Source: Chitinophagales bacterium (GTDB taxonomy: Bacteria; Bacteroidota; Bacteroidia; Chitinophagales; Chitinophagaceae). Taken from it: 64,000 nucleotides of DNA. The stretch covers positions 124,001 to 188,000 of the forward strand of contig JAFLBL010000007.1 of the NCBI GenBank assembly GCA_017303855.1, given 5' to 3'. Shown here piece by piece: positions 9,408 through 18,945 of the stretch (positions are counted from its first letter, which is position 1; the number at the start of each line of letters is the position of its first letter). Below the pieces are notes generated by a model, which was not told the origin of the DNA, ran no database searches, and saw nothing but the letters and a program-made list of their open reading frames with translations. The translations under genes and the position numbers were made by a program.

Positions 9408-11060
9408 ATGTGGAAGAAACACCCGAAAGCCCTGCCCTTTCTTTTCTTTTCTGAAATGTGGGAACGCTTTGGCTATTACCTGATGATCGGCATTTTTACA
9501 TTATACCTGAAGGATGCAGCCGACGGATTCAATATGGATGAAAAAGAATCAGCCAGTCTGTACGGCACTTTTATCGCCCTGGTGTTTTTTACCCCTTTCC
9601 TCGGCGGATTAATCGCCGACCGTTATCTTGGTTACCGCCGCTCAATTATTCTTGGCGGTTTGCTCATGGGTGTCGGCTATTGCACCATGGGTATTCATAG
9701 CCTGACCATGCTGTATATATCAATGACATTGGTTATTGTTGGTAATGGTTTCTTCAAACCCAATATCTCCACCCTGCTGGGCAATGTGTATTCCACGCCG
9801 GAGCATATCCACCAGAAGGATGAAGGATATAATATCTTTTATATGGGTATTAATGTGGGGGCTTTTATCTGCAATTTTTTTGGCGCGGCCTTATATACTA
9901 TGATCGGCTGGGGAGCCGCTTTCGCCGCCGCCGGTGTGGGTATGTTTATCGGGGTGATCACTTTTATTGTGGGCACCAAACATTATAAAGCGTATGACGT
10001 ACGCAAGCCGTTGAAACCCGGCGACATGCCGCTCTGGCAGATTCTGGCTTCCGTTATACTCCCGTCGATCATATTTGGCGTAATCGGCTGGTTTATCAAA
10101 GGCACGGAAGGATATGTTTTTGATTCCAATTCCACCGACGCTTTCATCTTCGCCTGTATTCCCGTATGCGTTTTTTATACAGTACTGTTGCTGCGCAGCA
10201 GTAAAGATGAACGTCCCGCCATGGGTGCCATGCTTGCCATATTTGCAGTGGTTATTTTATTCTGGGCCATCTTCAAACAAAACGGATCAGCCCTCAATAC
10301 ATGGGCCAGCCGGTATACAGATCGCGAAGTGAGTGGCGTCACGGGTAATGTGCTCACGGCCTTAAAGCAAACGGACAAACCCGCAAACACAACCTACAAA
10401 CTGGATTCAGTTACCAGCCTGGATCATCAGTTTCGTAAACTGCGCGATGCCGACGGAAAGGAAATCAGGGAAATAGGATACCCTTCATATTTTAAGAATG
10501 TAGCTCCGGAAAAATTACCGGCAGAAGGCGCTGTTGTAAAAGCCTGGCTGCCCAGTCTGTCTCAATCCATCAATCCTTTCTGGGTTATCGTACTCACGCC
10601 ACTGGTAGTGGCTTTCTTTACCTGGCTTCGACGAAAAGGAAAAGAACCCTCCACCCCTACCAAGATCGCTTTCGGCTTACTGATCTCCGCCTTATCAGTA
10701 CTGGTAATGGTGGCGGCTGTAAAAGCCGGTCACAACGGCACGGAAAAAGTAAGTGTATGGTGGCTGGTGGGCAGCTATGGTGTTGTCACTATCGGCGAAT
10801 TATTCCTCAGCCCGATGGGTTTGTCACTGGTATCTAAACTCAGTCCGGTCCGCATCACTTCCCTGATGATGGGTGGCTGGTTTCTATCTACGTCCATTGG
10901 AAATAAACTCAGTGGCATTCTCGCCAGCAAATGGGATCAGTATGAAGACAAGACCGATTATTTCTGGCTCAACTTTATTCTCCTCGGCGGAGCCGCCCTT
11001 TTTCTGTTTGTGTTATTGAAATGGCTGAACCGGGTGATGAAGGAGAAGGGAGTGAATTGA
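9408..11060 (+). CDS. POT-family proton-dependent peptide transporter (second of two)
   Basis: 550 residues. It carries FSEMWERFGYYLM (ExxER), GNGFFKPNISTLLGN and FLSPMGLSLVSKLSPVR, all shared with the preceding gene. The two differ most in the large loop around residues 290-400, where substrate range or regulation may have diverged. Family role is peptide-proton symport in the inner membrane. With the OPT gene that follows it forms a run of three oligopeptide permeases. The start at 9408 gives MWKKHPKALPFLFF, matching the paralogue's hydrophobic start. Confidence 0.95.
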   Translation: MWKKHPKALPFLFFSEMWERFGYYLMIGIFTLYLKDAADGFNMDEKESASLYGTFIALVFFTPFLGGLIADRYLGYRRSIILGGLLMGVGYCTMGIHSLTMLYISMTLVIVGNGFFKPNISTLLGNVYSTPEHIHQKDEGYNIFYMGINVGAFICNFFGAALYTMIGWGAAFAAAGVGMFIGVITFIVGTKHYKAYDVRKPLKPGDMPLWQILASVILPSIIFGVIGWFIKGTEGYVFDSNSTDAFIFACIPVCVFYTVLLLRSSKDERPAMGAMLAIFAVVILFWAIFKQNGSALNTWASRYTDREVSGVTGNVLTALKQTDKPANTTYKLDSVTSLDHQFRKLRDADGKEIREIGYPSYFKNVAPEKLPAEGAVVKAWLPSLSQSINPFWVIVLTPLVVAFFTWLRRKGKEPSTPTKIAFGLLISALSVLVMVAAVKAGHNGTEKVSVWWLVGSYGVVTIGELFLSPMGLSLVSKLSPVRITSLMMGGWFLSTSIGNKLSGILASKWDQYEDKTDYFWLNFILLGGAALFLFVLLKWLNRVMKEKGVN

Positions 11061-11105
11061 ATGAATAATGAGTAATCAGTAATGAGTAATTTGCGAAGAG
11101 TATTA

Positions 11106-11146
11106 AAGAAAAGACCCCTCTGGAAATCGGAGGGGTCTTTTCTTTA
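11106..11146 (+). terminator. Intrinsic terminator after the second POT gene
   Basis: A long stem (aaagaaaagacccctc ... gaggggtcttttcttt) with a short loop and U-rich descending arm. Confidence 0.88.
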
Positions 11147-11255
11147 AAGCTGCTCAGTCAGCTACTCATTTCTGATTATTCATTACTCATTTTCAGTCTG
11201 CTGTTGGTGTTCTCACCAACAGCCAGTATCTTCCACCTATAAACAACAACTGCAT

Positions 11256-13271
11256 ATGGCTGATCAGCAAAAAACCTTCCGCCCCTTTGTACCACCCGAG
11301 GCCCGTATGGCGGAATTCACGATCAAATCTGTTGTAACCGGAGCCATCTTCGGTATTATATTCGGTGCGGCTACAGTGTACCTGGCATTGAAAGCCGGTC
11401 TTACCGTATCCGCCTCCATACCCATAGCCGTATTATCCATCGCGCTGGGTAAGTTGTTCTTAAAAACAACTATCCTGGAAAACAATATCATTCAAACTAC
11501 CGGCAGTGCCGGCGAAAGTATTGCAGCCGGTGTGGTTTTCACCTTACCCGGTTTCCTGTTTCTCAGTTCGCCTGACAGTGGCAGTTATTTTAATTATCTC
11601 ACCATTATGACCCTGGCTATTCTCGGGGGTATGCTGGGTACATTAATGATGATTCCGCTCCGTCGTTCACTGATCGTAAAAGAACATGAATCCCTTCCGT
11701 ACCCGGAAGGTACCGCCTGTGCGTCTGTGCTGAAGGCCGGTGAGAAAGGAGGCGATCTCGCTAAAACCGCTTTCCTGGGAATGGGCGTGGCCATCACATA
11801 TGCTTTTCTGCAAAAAGTGTTTCATGTAATTGCGGAAGTACCGGTATATGTTACACAACTTAAAAACAAATACCTCCCTTCTGCCCGGGTCAGTGGAGAA
11901 ATAACACCTGAATACCTGGGGGTGGGATACATTATCGGTCCTAAAATTTCGGGTATACTGGTAGCGGGAGGGGTCTTAAGTTCATTTGTCCTGATTCCTT
12001 TACTGGCCACACTGGTACCCGGCGATGCAACATTTGCCCAGTTAACAAAGCTGGGTCTCAACCCGGCAAAATTCGGCTGGGACGCCGCAACACATACGTT
12101 CAGTGATTCTGCAGAAGCCTTATACCGGGCTTATATCCGGCAAATCGGTGCGGGAGCTGTAGCCGCAGGTGGCTTTATCACCCTGATTAAAACCATCCCC
12201 ACTATCGTTTCTTCTTTTAAAGAAAGTATTGGTGCAGTAAAAGATAAATCGGCCGGAAAGAGTGTACTCCGTACCGAGCAGGACCTGAGTATAAAAGTAG
12301 TGGGACTGGGAAGTCTTGGGCTGATACTGATTATGGCCCTGCTCTCCATTATACCCGGAGAAAATATCGGCAGCCGGCTGTTGCTCGGTGTACTGGTGAT
12401 TATTTTCGGTGCCTTCTTTGTTACCGTGTCTTCGCGTATTGTCGGACTCATCGGCTCTTCCAATAACCCGATCAGTGGCATGACCATCGCTACGATCATG
12501 GCGACCTGCCTGGTATTTATCGGGGTGGGCTGGAGTGGTAAAATATATGAACCAATGGCCCTGGTGGTAGGCGGTATGATCTGTGTGGCTGCGGCTAATG
12601 CGGGTGCCACTTCCCAGGATTTAAAAACCGGGTATCTCGTTGGTGCCACACCCAAATACCAGCAGCTGGCATTGTTTATCGGCGCTATTGTTTCTTCTAT
12701 TGTTATCGGCTGGACAGTGAAAATTCTGGATACACCTTCCACCGCCCTTGCGGCAACCGGTGTGCAACATGCCATTGGAGAAACCTATTCTGCACCACAA
12801 GCCACCCTGATGGCTACACTGATAAAAGGCATTCTTTCATTCAATCTCGACTGGCAGTTTGTACTCATTGGAGTGTTTATTGCCATTGTACTTGAACTCT
12901 GTGGTGTAAAAGCACTGAGTTTTGCCGTGGGCACTTACCTGCCCCTGTCAACCACTTTACCCATTTTCATTGGAGGGTTTATCCGGGGTGTGGCCGACCG
13001 AAAGGCGAAAAAAACAAGTGAACCGGAAGAGGAAGAAGACCTGCGCAAAGGGAACCTGTTTGCTACCGGACTGGTGGCCGGAGGGGCACTGTTTGGCGTA
13101 ATTGCCGCAATCCTCACCGTCTTCTTTGAAGCCGCCATGAAATCCGTGAATATGGAAGAACGCGTAACCGGCATCTTTGGTTCCGGCGGATATATGGCAT
13201 TGGGTGTTGGCTTCTTTGCGGCTATGACATTTATCTTGTATAAAGTGGCCACACAAAAAACAAAAAAGTAA
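11256..13271 (+). CDS. OPT-family oligopeptide transporter
   Basis: 671 residues with about 15-16 membrane segments, typical for OPT permeases. Family-like blocks are LKAGLTVSASIPIAVLS, NNIIQTTGSAGESIAAG and LPYPEGTACASVLKAG in the first third and ATSQDLKTGYLVGATP in the second half. OPT transporters move oligopeptides and, in some cases, metal chelates; the true substrate is unknown here. It follows two POT genes on the same strand, each separated by a terminator, so this is a functional neighbourhood rather than one operon. Confidence 0.94.
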   Translation: MADQQKTFRPFVPPEARMAEFTIKSVVTGAIFGIIFGAATVYLALKAGLTVSASIPIAVLSIALGKLFLKTTILENNIIQTTGSAGESIAAGVVFTLPGFLFLSSPDSGSYFNYLTIMTLAILGGMLGTLMMIPLRRSLIVKEHESLPYPEGTACASVLKAGEKGGDLAKTAFLGMGVAITYAFLQKVFHVIAEVPVYVTQLKNKYLPSARVSGEITPEYLGVGYIIGPKISGILVAGGVLSSFVLIPLLATLVPGDATFAQLTKLGLNPAKFGWDAATHTFSDSAEALYRAYIRQIGAGAVAAGGFITLIKTIPTIVSSFKESIGAVKDKSAGKSVLRTEQDLSIKVVGLGSLGLILIMALLSIIPGENIGSRLLLGVLVIIFGAFFVTVSSRIVGLIGSSNNPISGMTIATIMATCLVFIGVGWSGKIYEPMALVVGGMICVAAANAGATSQDLKTGYLVGATPKYQQLALFIGAIVSSIVIGWTVKILDTPSTALAATGVQHAIGETYSAPQATLMATLIKGILSFNLDWQFVLIGVFIAIVLELCGVKALSFAVGTYLPLSTTLPIFIGGFIRGVADRKAKKTSEPEEEEDLRKGNLFATGLVAGGALFGVIAAILTVFFEAAMKSVNMEERVTGIFGSGGYMALGVGFFAAMTFILYKVATQKTKK

Positions 13272-13287
13272 TTGCATAAACACCGCG

Positions 13288-13404
13288 GAGAGCGCGGAAG
13301 AATACATTTAACCGCAGAGTACGCAGAGAGCGCGGAAGAATACATTTAACCGCAGAGTACGCAGAGAGCGCGGTGGAATACAATTAAACCGCAGAGAATG
13401 CGGA
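13288..13404. repeat. Tandem repeat, three copies of a 38-bp unit
   Basis: Copies begin at 13288, 13326 and 13364 with gagagcgcgg. The first two are identical over the full 38 bp and the third is diverged (tggaatacaattaaa). The unit contains ccgcagagtacgcagagagc, a purine-rich motif of a kind I recall from intergenic repeats in many environmental bacteria. No open frame crosses it. Confidence 0.85.
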
Positions 13405-13422
13405 GGTATATAATTCGTCTGC

Positions 13423-13450
13423 AGAAGCGCGCAGTACACTGCGCGCTTCT
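13423..13450. terminator. Perfect 13-bp hairpin downstream of the OPT gene
   Basis: agaagcgcgcagt and actgcgcgcttct are exact inverted repeats with a 2-base loop. It lies between the convergent OPT and DUF1501 genes. It is GC-rich but has no clear T-run, so it may be a terminator or a REP-like palindrome. Confidence 0.6.
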
Positions 13451-13513
13451 CATTGGCCAATCGGCTAATCTGCTAATTGGCTAATTGGCACATCGTTCAA
13501 CTACCACGTTCTG

Positions 13514-14713
13514 TCAAATAAAGTTCAGGTAATCAAATTTCCTGTTCAGTATAAGCTGGTCATCCGCGTTCAGCCATTTTTTCAGTACGGTAGCGTATAC
13601 GTTCTTAAAGTCCACGTTGTATTTCAGATCGCCTTCATTGAGATCGGCAAGATCGGGCATGGCATTGAGGATGCCTTTTTGTTTCAGTCCGCCACTTATC
13701 AGGAACATATTATTCGCCGTTCCGTGATCCGTACCGGCACTGGCATTCTGTTCCACCCGGCGGCCAAACTCAGAGAAGGTAAACAACAGCACATCCTCAA
13801 AACGGTGCTGTTGTTTCAGGTCTTTTACAAAGGCTTTAACCGCGTCATTCATTTCTGTAAACAACCGCTGTTGCTGTCCATCCTGATTGATATGGGTATC
13901 AAAACTACCCAGTGACACATAGTATACTTTGGTATTAATTTCCGAGAATATCAGGGACGCAATGATTTTAAGGCTATTGCCCAGGTCCGTCTTCGGATAT
14001 TCCGCATTGGTAGGATGCAGGCGGCTTTGCTGAAAAATATAATCCGCGCTGGACAAGGTCTCTGCCATGGTTTTATATAAATAATCCACGGGCTGCTCCC
14101 CGGTTTCATCTTTGTGATTTTTCAAAACCTCGCGGAAAAATTTTTCATTGGCTGTGCCATATAAACGCCTCGGGTCTTTTACTGCAATACCTTTCACCTG
14201 CTCTCCTTTCAGAGCCAGGCTGAGTACGTCATCAATTTCGATAGCTTGTGTGGGTTTATCGCAACCCTGGCATTGCGCATCCAGGTAGCGGCCCAGCCAG
14301 CCCTGGTTCCAGTATTCCGTACTCTGACTGGCAGTATGCCATATATCCATGCTGCGGAAATGTGAACGATCCGGATTGGGGTACCCCACATTATTCAATA
14401 TGGATAATGACCCGTCATCATATAATTCCTTAAATGCCGGTAATGCCGGATGCAAACCGGTTTCATCAGTCAGGGTTAATGCTTTGTCTCTTGTAATTCC
14501 CAGTCGCGGCCTGGCTTTATAATATAAATCATTGCGATAGGGAATCACCGTATTTAACCCGTCATTCCCGCCGCTGAGCTGCAGGATTACAATCACTTTA
14601 TTCCCGGGTAATACCAATCCGGATCCTTCAAAGGCTTTAAGAAACTTTGGCAACATCAGTGAGGCTGTGGCCAACGATCCGGCCTGTATGAACTGCTTTC
14701 TGTTGAAATGCAT
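13514..14713 (-). CDS. DUF1501 domain-containing protein
   Basis: 399 residues. It begins MHFNRKQFIQAGSLATASLMLPK, an export signal of the kind found in this family. Conserved blocks are LQLSGGNDGLNTVIPY, GLHPALPAFKELYDDG and LFTFSEFGRRVEQNASAGTD followed by HG. Known: DUF1501 proteins fall in the alkaline-phosphatase-like superfamily and are nearly always next to DUF1800 genes; their function is not established. It is the second gene of such a pair, 90 bp after the DUF1800 gene. Confidence 0.93.
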   Translation of the reverse strand: MHFNRKQFIQAGSLATASLMLPKFLKAFEGSGLVLPGNKVIVILQLSGGNDGLNTVIPYRNDLYYKARPRLGITRDKALTLTDETGLHPALPAFKELYDDGSLSILNNVGYPNPDRSHFRSMDIWHTASQSTEYWNQGWLGRYLDAQCQGCDKPTQAIEIDDVLSLALKGEQVKGIAVKDPRRLYGTANEKFFREVLKNHKDETGEQPVDYLYKTMAETLSSADYIFQQSRLHPTNAEYPKTDLGNSLKIIASLIFSEINTKVYYVSLGSFDTHINQDGQQQRLFTEMNDAVKAFVKDLKQQHRFEDVLLFTFSEFGRRVEQNASAGTDHGTANNMFLISGGLKQKGILNAMPDLADLNEGDLKYNVDFKNVYATVLKKWLNADDQLILNRKFDYLNFI

Positions 14714-14766
14714 GGTAAACTGTTTATTCTCATTATAAAATCAAAACCCCTCCCGATCCGCTTCCC

Positions 14767-14800
14767 GTACTTCGTACTTCGTACTTTGTATTCCGTACTT
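14767..14800. repeat. gtacttc micro-repeat
   Basis: Several imperfect copies of gtacttc in a row in the gap between the DUF1800 and DUF1501 genes. The same word on the other strand (gaagtac) fills 22176-22214. Confidence 0.7.
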
Positions 14801-14803
14801 GCG

Positions 14804-16261
14804 TTAACAGAGCTGGTACTCCGGCGTACTCATAATCTGTATCGTAGCTGTCTTAATGAAATGCTCGCGGCCAGTCTGATCCGAAAAACGGGTTATCAGC
14901 TCCTGGCTTACTCCGGATTTTGTCTGAAGCAGGTAACTGCTGATTCCTGCTGCCAGTTTTTCCCGGGGAATACTTTCATAGTGCTTCACATAAGGCACCC
15001 AGTCCACACGCGCATTGATCTGCTGCTTCTTCATACCTCCGGGTAGCAGGGCTTTTTTATCCGCATTCTTTATGCCCATCATGGTATCATCGTCATCTTT
15101 GGCTTTCACATTCATTTCATCCACATCATTGATCAGTTGGGGAATCCGCATACGCATCATCAGTGAAGAACTGTCAATCCAGTTCCGGCCACCCGGCCAG
15201 CCTGCCACATTAGGCGGATAGAACAGGATCTGACCCAACACCCGCTGCAACAGCATCAGGGCTTCTTCATTTTCCAGTTTCATCGGCAGCATCCGTTGAA
15301 TGCCTACCAGCAGTTCCACCGGCGACTTTATCAGGGCTCCGGTATTATTCTCTTCATAAAACCAGTCACTGGTAAAAATATCTTCCATCAGCTTGCCGAT
15401 CTCATAATTGCTGTTGTAAAACCGGTCTGCCAGCCACCCGATCTTTTCCTTATCCGGCTGCTCATTGACAAAAAACCGGTAAATCTTCTGTGTTATATAC
15501 AGGGCTGTTTGCTTTTGTTCCAGTAAAATATCCAGCACTTCCTCCCCGTCAAAATTGCCGGTCTTGCCCAGCACTGTTTTAGCCCCAAAGTCGTGCTGAA
15601 ACTTCCTGAACTGAAACTCCCCTTTCAGGTTGGCTCCCCAGCCGGTAAAAGCGCGGGCGGCTTCTTTAATATCATTTTCCGTGTAGTTACCACGACCCAG
15701 TGTAAAAAGTTCCATTACTTCCCGGGCGAAATTTTCATTGGGATGATCTTTTTTATTCTGCTGGTTATTTAAAAAATTCAACATGGCTGCCGAACGGGAA
15801 ACTTCTTTCAGCATGGTACGAAAACTGCCCAGTGCATTGCGGCGCAGAATATCCAGCAATCCCTGTTGGTAAAACACATTCAGGTTCCGGCAGGCAAAAT
15901 GACCATGCCAGAAGAAAGCCATTTTCTCCCGGAGTTGCGCCGAGGTATTCACCATCTCATATAACCAATACATATTGAGATTACGTACGCCTTCCCGGTT
16001 TTTCTGCTGTACTTTTTTCCGTTCATCGGGGTCCAGTTCTTTTTTTTGCTGCCGGCCCACTTCTTCAATACCCATTAATAACCCTTTCAGGTAATCATCC
16101 GCCACATCTATATAGTCCGGCTTTTTGGCCGAGGCTTTTACCAATGCCTTATAAATCTGCTGGGGGCTGTACTTGTCAAGGTCTCCTAATTGTTCCACAG
16201 CGGGACCGAAACCGGCTCTCCACATCAGGTGCTGGTTTCTTAACTGATTCTTTGCGGGCAT
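14804..16261 (-). CDS. DUF1800 domain-containing protein
   Basis: 485 residues. Family blocks are HLMWRAGFGP near the N-terminus, MAFFWHGHFACR, NENFAREVMELFTLGRGNYT, EAARAFTGWG and PPNVAGWPGGRNWIDSSSL. The C-terminus ends MSTPEYQLC. DUF1800 genes accompany DUF1501 genes across Bacteroidota and Planctomycetota. Their role is unknown and probably envelope-associated. No signal peptide is obvious at the chosen ATG (MPAKNQLRNQHLMWR), unlike its DUF1501 partner. Confidence 0.93.
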   Translation of the reverse strand: MPAKNQLRNQHLMWRAGFGPAVEQLGDLDKYSPQQIYKALVKASAKKPDYIDVADDYLKGLLMGIEEVGRQQKKELDPDERKKVQQKNREGVRNLNMYWLYEMVNTSAQLREKMAFFWHGHFACRNLNVFYQQGLLDILRRNALGSFRTMLKEVSRSAAMLNFLNNQQNKKDHPNENFAREVMELFTLGRGNYTENDIKEAARAFTGWGANLKGEFQFRKFQHDFGAKTVLGKTGNFDGEEVLDILLEQKQTALYITQKIYRFFVNEQPDKEKIGWLADRFYNSNYEIGKLMEDIFTSDWFYEENNTGALIKSPVELLVGIQRMLPMKLENEEALMLLQRVLGQILFYPPNVAGWPGGRNWIDSSSLMMRMRIPQLINDVDEMNVKAKDDDDTMMGIKNADKKALLPGGMKKQQINARVDWVPYVKHYESIPREKLAAGISSYLLQTKSGVSQELITRFSDQTGREHFIKTATIQIMSTPEYQLC

Positions 16262-16386
16262 GCTACCTATATTTTAAGTTCAGACTGTAAGAAAGTTACG
16301 ATGTTTAAAAGAGATCGCGGATTAGTTTATTTTAAACGATGAAAATCCGTTCTTATTTTTAGATTTGAATTGTTAAATAAATACAG

Positions 16387-17430
16387 GTGACAACCCGCTC
16401 CTTTAAATACCTCTCCCCTTTTATTATTTTCTTAGGCGCCTGGCGGTCCTTTGAAGTTACCGGCTGGCAGGTCTGGTTGCCACTTGCCTGGGCCTGGGTC
16501 TTTATTCCGGTGGCCGAATTATTCATCAAACCCGACCCGGCCAATATGAATGCAGCTGAAGAAGAACTGGCCCGGAATGACCGTACCTATGATTATCTCT
16601 TATACCTGATTGTAGTACTGCAGTATGTGATGCTGGTAAAATTTCTTTTTTCCATGCAGTCCGGCTCGCTTTCACTTGTTGATATCATCGGCCGGATCTG
16701 GGTCATGGGCTTGTTGTGCGGCATTTTTGGTATTAACGTGGCGCATGAACTGGGTCACCGGGTCAATCGTGTTGAACAATTTCTCGCCAAAGCCCTGTTG
16801 CTGACTTCGCTTTATATGCACTTTTTTACGGAACATAATAAAGGACATCATAAACGGGTAGCCACTCCCGAAGATCCCAGCAGTGCCCGCTATGGTGAAA
16901 TGATTTACCTTTTTTATTTCCGAACCATTGTTTTCAGTTATATCAGTGCCTGGCATATTGCCAACGGGGAACAACGGAAAAAGGGAAAACCGGTCATTTC
17001 ATTACACAATGAAATGATACAAGGACACTTGTTTCAACTGGCCCTGATTGCCGGCATTTATTATTGGTTTGGCGGGCTGATCTGTCTGTATTTTCTGGCC
17101 GCCGCCGGGATTGGTATCATATTGCTGGAAACGGTAAATTATATCGAGCATTACGGCTTGCGGCGAAAAGAAACGGGTGATGGGAAATATGAAAGAGCAT
17201 TACCGGAACATAGCTGGAACAGTGATCATATCATCGGCCGGCTGATGTTGTTTGAACTCAGCCGTCACTCAGATCATCATTATCTCGCCAGCCGCAAATA
17301 CCAGGTGCTCCGTCATCATGATCAGGCACCTCAGATGCCCACCGGTTACCCGGGCATGATGTTACTCTCCCTGATTCCACCGCTATGGTTTTGGGTGATG
17401 CACAAAAAAATCAGGCAGCTAAATACCTGA
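16387..17430 (+). CDS. AlkB-like membrane di-iron monooxygenase (alkane hydroxylase family)
   Basis: 347 residues from a GTG start; no later start would keep the first membrane helices. All four His clusters of the AlkB group can be seen: HELGHR, EHNKGHH, NYIEHYGL and LSRHSDHHY. Known: these motifs bind the di-iron centre that hydroxylates terminal carbons of alkanes or related chains, fed by rubredoxin. No rubredoxin gene is nearby, so the electron donor is elsewhere and the substrate uncertain. It is convergent with a c-type cytochrome gene only 2 bp away. Confidence 0.9.
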   Translation: MTTRSFKYLSPFIIFLGAWRSFEVTGWQVWLPLAWAWVFIPVAELFIKPDPANMNAAEEELARNDRTYDYLLYLIVVLQYVMLVKFLFSMQSGSLSLVDIIGRIWVMGLLCGIFGINVAHELGHRVNRVEQFLAKALLLTSLYMHFFTEHNKGHHKRVATPEDPSSARYGEMIYLFYFRTIVFSYISAWHIANGEQRKKGKPVISLHNEMIQGHLFQLALIAGIYYWFGGLICLYFLAAAGIGIILLETVNYIEHYGLRRKETGDGKYERALPEHSWNSDHIIGRLMLFELSRHSDHHYLASRKYQVLRHHDQAPQMPTGYPGMMLLSLIPPLWFWVMHKKIRQLNT

Positions 17431-17432
17431 TA

Positions 17433-17750
17433 TTATTTGATCAGCCGGGTCATCACATACTCCTTTACATCCGCCGCTTCCTGTGGCTCCAGTTTCGCCT
17501 TTTGTACCATGGAAGGCAATACGGCTTCCCAACGGCTTTTTGAAAACTGGCCGGCTTCGGGTAACCCATGACATCGCTTACAGGAGGACCCGAATAATTG
17601 TTTTCCACGTTCCGCATCACCGGTTAGGGTTGCGGATACATCTATTGAACGGGTGGTTCCTGTACGGGCTGGTATCTCCGGTGCCGTCTTACGTGAACAG
17701 GCAAAAAGAAAGCATAGTACAATTACGCAGGGAATGGTTTTGTTTCGCAT
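17433..17750 (-). CDS. Small c-type cytochrome lipoprotein
   Basis: 105 residues from the ATG at 17750, chosen because it starts a lipoprotein signal (VIVLCFLFAC, lipobox Cys near residue 17). The mature protein has one haem site, CKRCH, within GKQLFGSSCKRCHGLP, and a likely distal Met in LPSMVQKA. It is the size of a class I mono-haem cytochrome c. It should be tethered to a membrane on the periplasmic side. An upstream in-frame extension to 17843 lacks a recognisable signal and is less likely. Confidence 0.85.
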   Translation of the reverse strand: MRNKTIPCVIVLCFLFACSRKTAPEIPARTGTTRSIDVSATLTGDAERGKQLFGSSCKRCHGLPEAGQFSKSRWEAVLPSMVQKAKLEPQEAADVKEYVMTRLIK

Positions 17751-17895
17751 TCCTGAATATACGGAAATACGTAAATCCCCGTAAGACTTGCAAATAGTAA
17801 CCAGGTTGCAATAATAGTGCAGAGAAAAAACCAGACATGACAAAAAATTAAAATAAATTGATTGGTCATTTTAACACAAACCAAACTATTTATTT

Positions 17896-18864
17896 ATGAA
17901 GAAATCTCTTGTCTTACTAGCAGGCAGCCTTTTATTCATGATGAGCTGTAACAAATCAGGTTTAAAAGAAGAAAGTCTGCCCGATGAAGATGTGGTTGCA
18001 TCACAACGGCATTGCGCCGCTGCTGATGTGCTTGATGAACAATTGAAAGCAGATCCTTCATTACAAAAACGGATGAATGAAATTGAGGAGTTCACCCGGC
18101 AGGTGGTCGCTAATCCGTTGCAATATCGCCTGGTAAACGGGGTAATTGAAATCCCTGTTGTTTTTAATGTGCTTTACCGTACGGCGGCACAGAATGTTTC
18201 TCTTGCGCAGTTGCAATCGCAGATTGACGTATTGAATGAGGATTTTGCCGGTACCAATGCCGATCATAATGCTACTTCTACTTATGGCTCAGTAAAAGCC
18301 GGTAATATCGGTATCCGTTTTGTACTGGATGCGGTAAACCGCCGCTCTACCACCAAAACCAGCTGGAGTACCAATGATGCCATGAAGAAAAGCGCTCAGG
18401 GTATTGCGCCTACCAGTCCCACTACCAAACTCAATATCTGGGTATGTAATATGGGAGGTGGTATCTTAGGCTATGCCCAGTTCCCCGGCGGTGCTTCTGC
18501 CACAGACGGTGTGGTTCTGGATGACAATGCCACCGGAAGAACGGGTACCGCGGCCGCACCTTTCAATAAAGGGCGTACCGCCACTCATGAAGTGGGTCAC
18601 TGGATGAATCTCCGTCATATCTGGGGCGATGCTACGTGCGGCAACGACCAGGTTGGTGATACACCGCTGCACAATACAGCCAACTACGGATGCCCCGCAG
18701 CCGGCCATAAGAGTACCTGTACCGGCACCCCTGTTGAAATGACTATGAACTATATGGATTATACGGATGATGCCTGTATGTATATGTTCAGCCTGGGACA
18801 ACAATCCCGTATGCTCGCCGTTTTTGCAACCGGCGGCGCACGTAACAGTTTCGCACAACCGTAA
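17896..18864 (+). CDS. M43 (pappalysin-like) zinc metalloprotease, secreted lipoprotein
   Basis: 322 residues. The signal peptide has a lipobox (LLFMMSC). The zinc site HEVGHWMNLRHIWG matches HExxHxxxxxHxxG of metzincins, and MNYMDYTDDACMYMF downstream supplies the Met-turn, as in M43B proteases of Bacteroidota. A propeptide-like segment (about 30-85) precedes the catalytic domain. Known: such enzymes are extracellular or surface proteases. No T9SS C-terminal sorting domain is visible; the protein ends just after the catalytic domain. Confidence 0.92.
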   Translation: MKKSLVLLAGSLLFMMSCNKSGLKEESLPDEDVVASQRHCAAADVLDEQLKADPSLQKRMNEIEEFTRQVVANPLQYRLVNGVIEIPVVFNVLYRTAAQNVSLAQLQSQIDVLNEDFAGTNADHNATSTYGSVKAGNIGIRFVLDAVNRRSTTKTSWSTNDAMKKSAQGIAPTSPTTKLNIWVCNMGGGILGYAQFPGGASATDGVVLDDNATGRTGTAAAPFNKGRTATHEVGHWMNLRHIWGDATCGNDQVGDTPLHNTANYGCPAAGHKSTCTGTPVEMTMNYMDYTDDACMYMFSLGQQSRMLAVFATGGARNSFAQP

Positions 18865-18885
18865 TTTCAACTTTATAAGTGCATT

Positions 18886-18920
18886 AAAAAGGGTGATCCA
18901 TTTACCGGATCACCCTTTTT
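18886..18920. terminator. Bidirectional intrinsic terminator
   Basis: aaaaagggtgatcc / ggatcaccctttt with a short loop, between the convergent metalloprotease and beta-barrel genes. Confidence 0.88.
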
Positions 18921-18945
18921 AATATTAAGCACAACCACTCACCAC

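Noticed and set aside
13288..13404. Possible CRISPR array at the 38-bp repeat
   Set aside because: The units are contiguous, with no unique spacers, and no cas genes are present.
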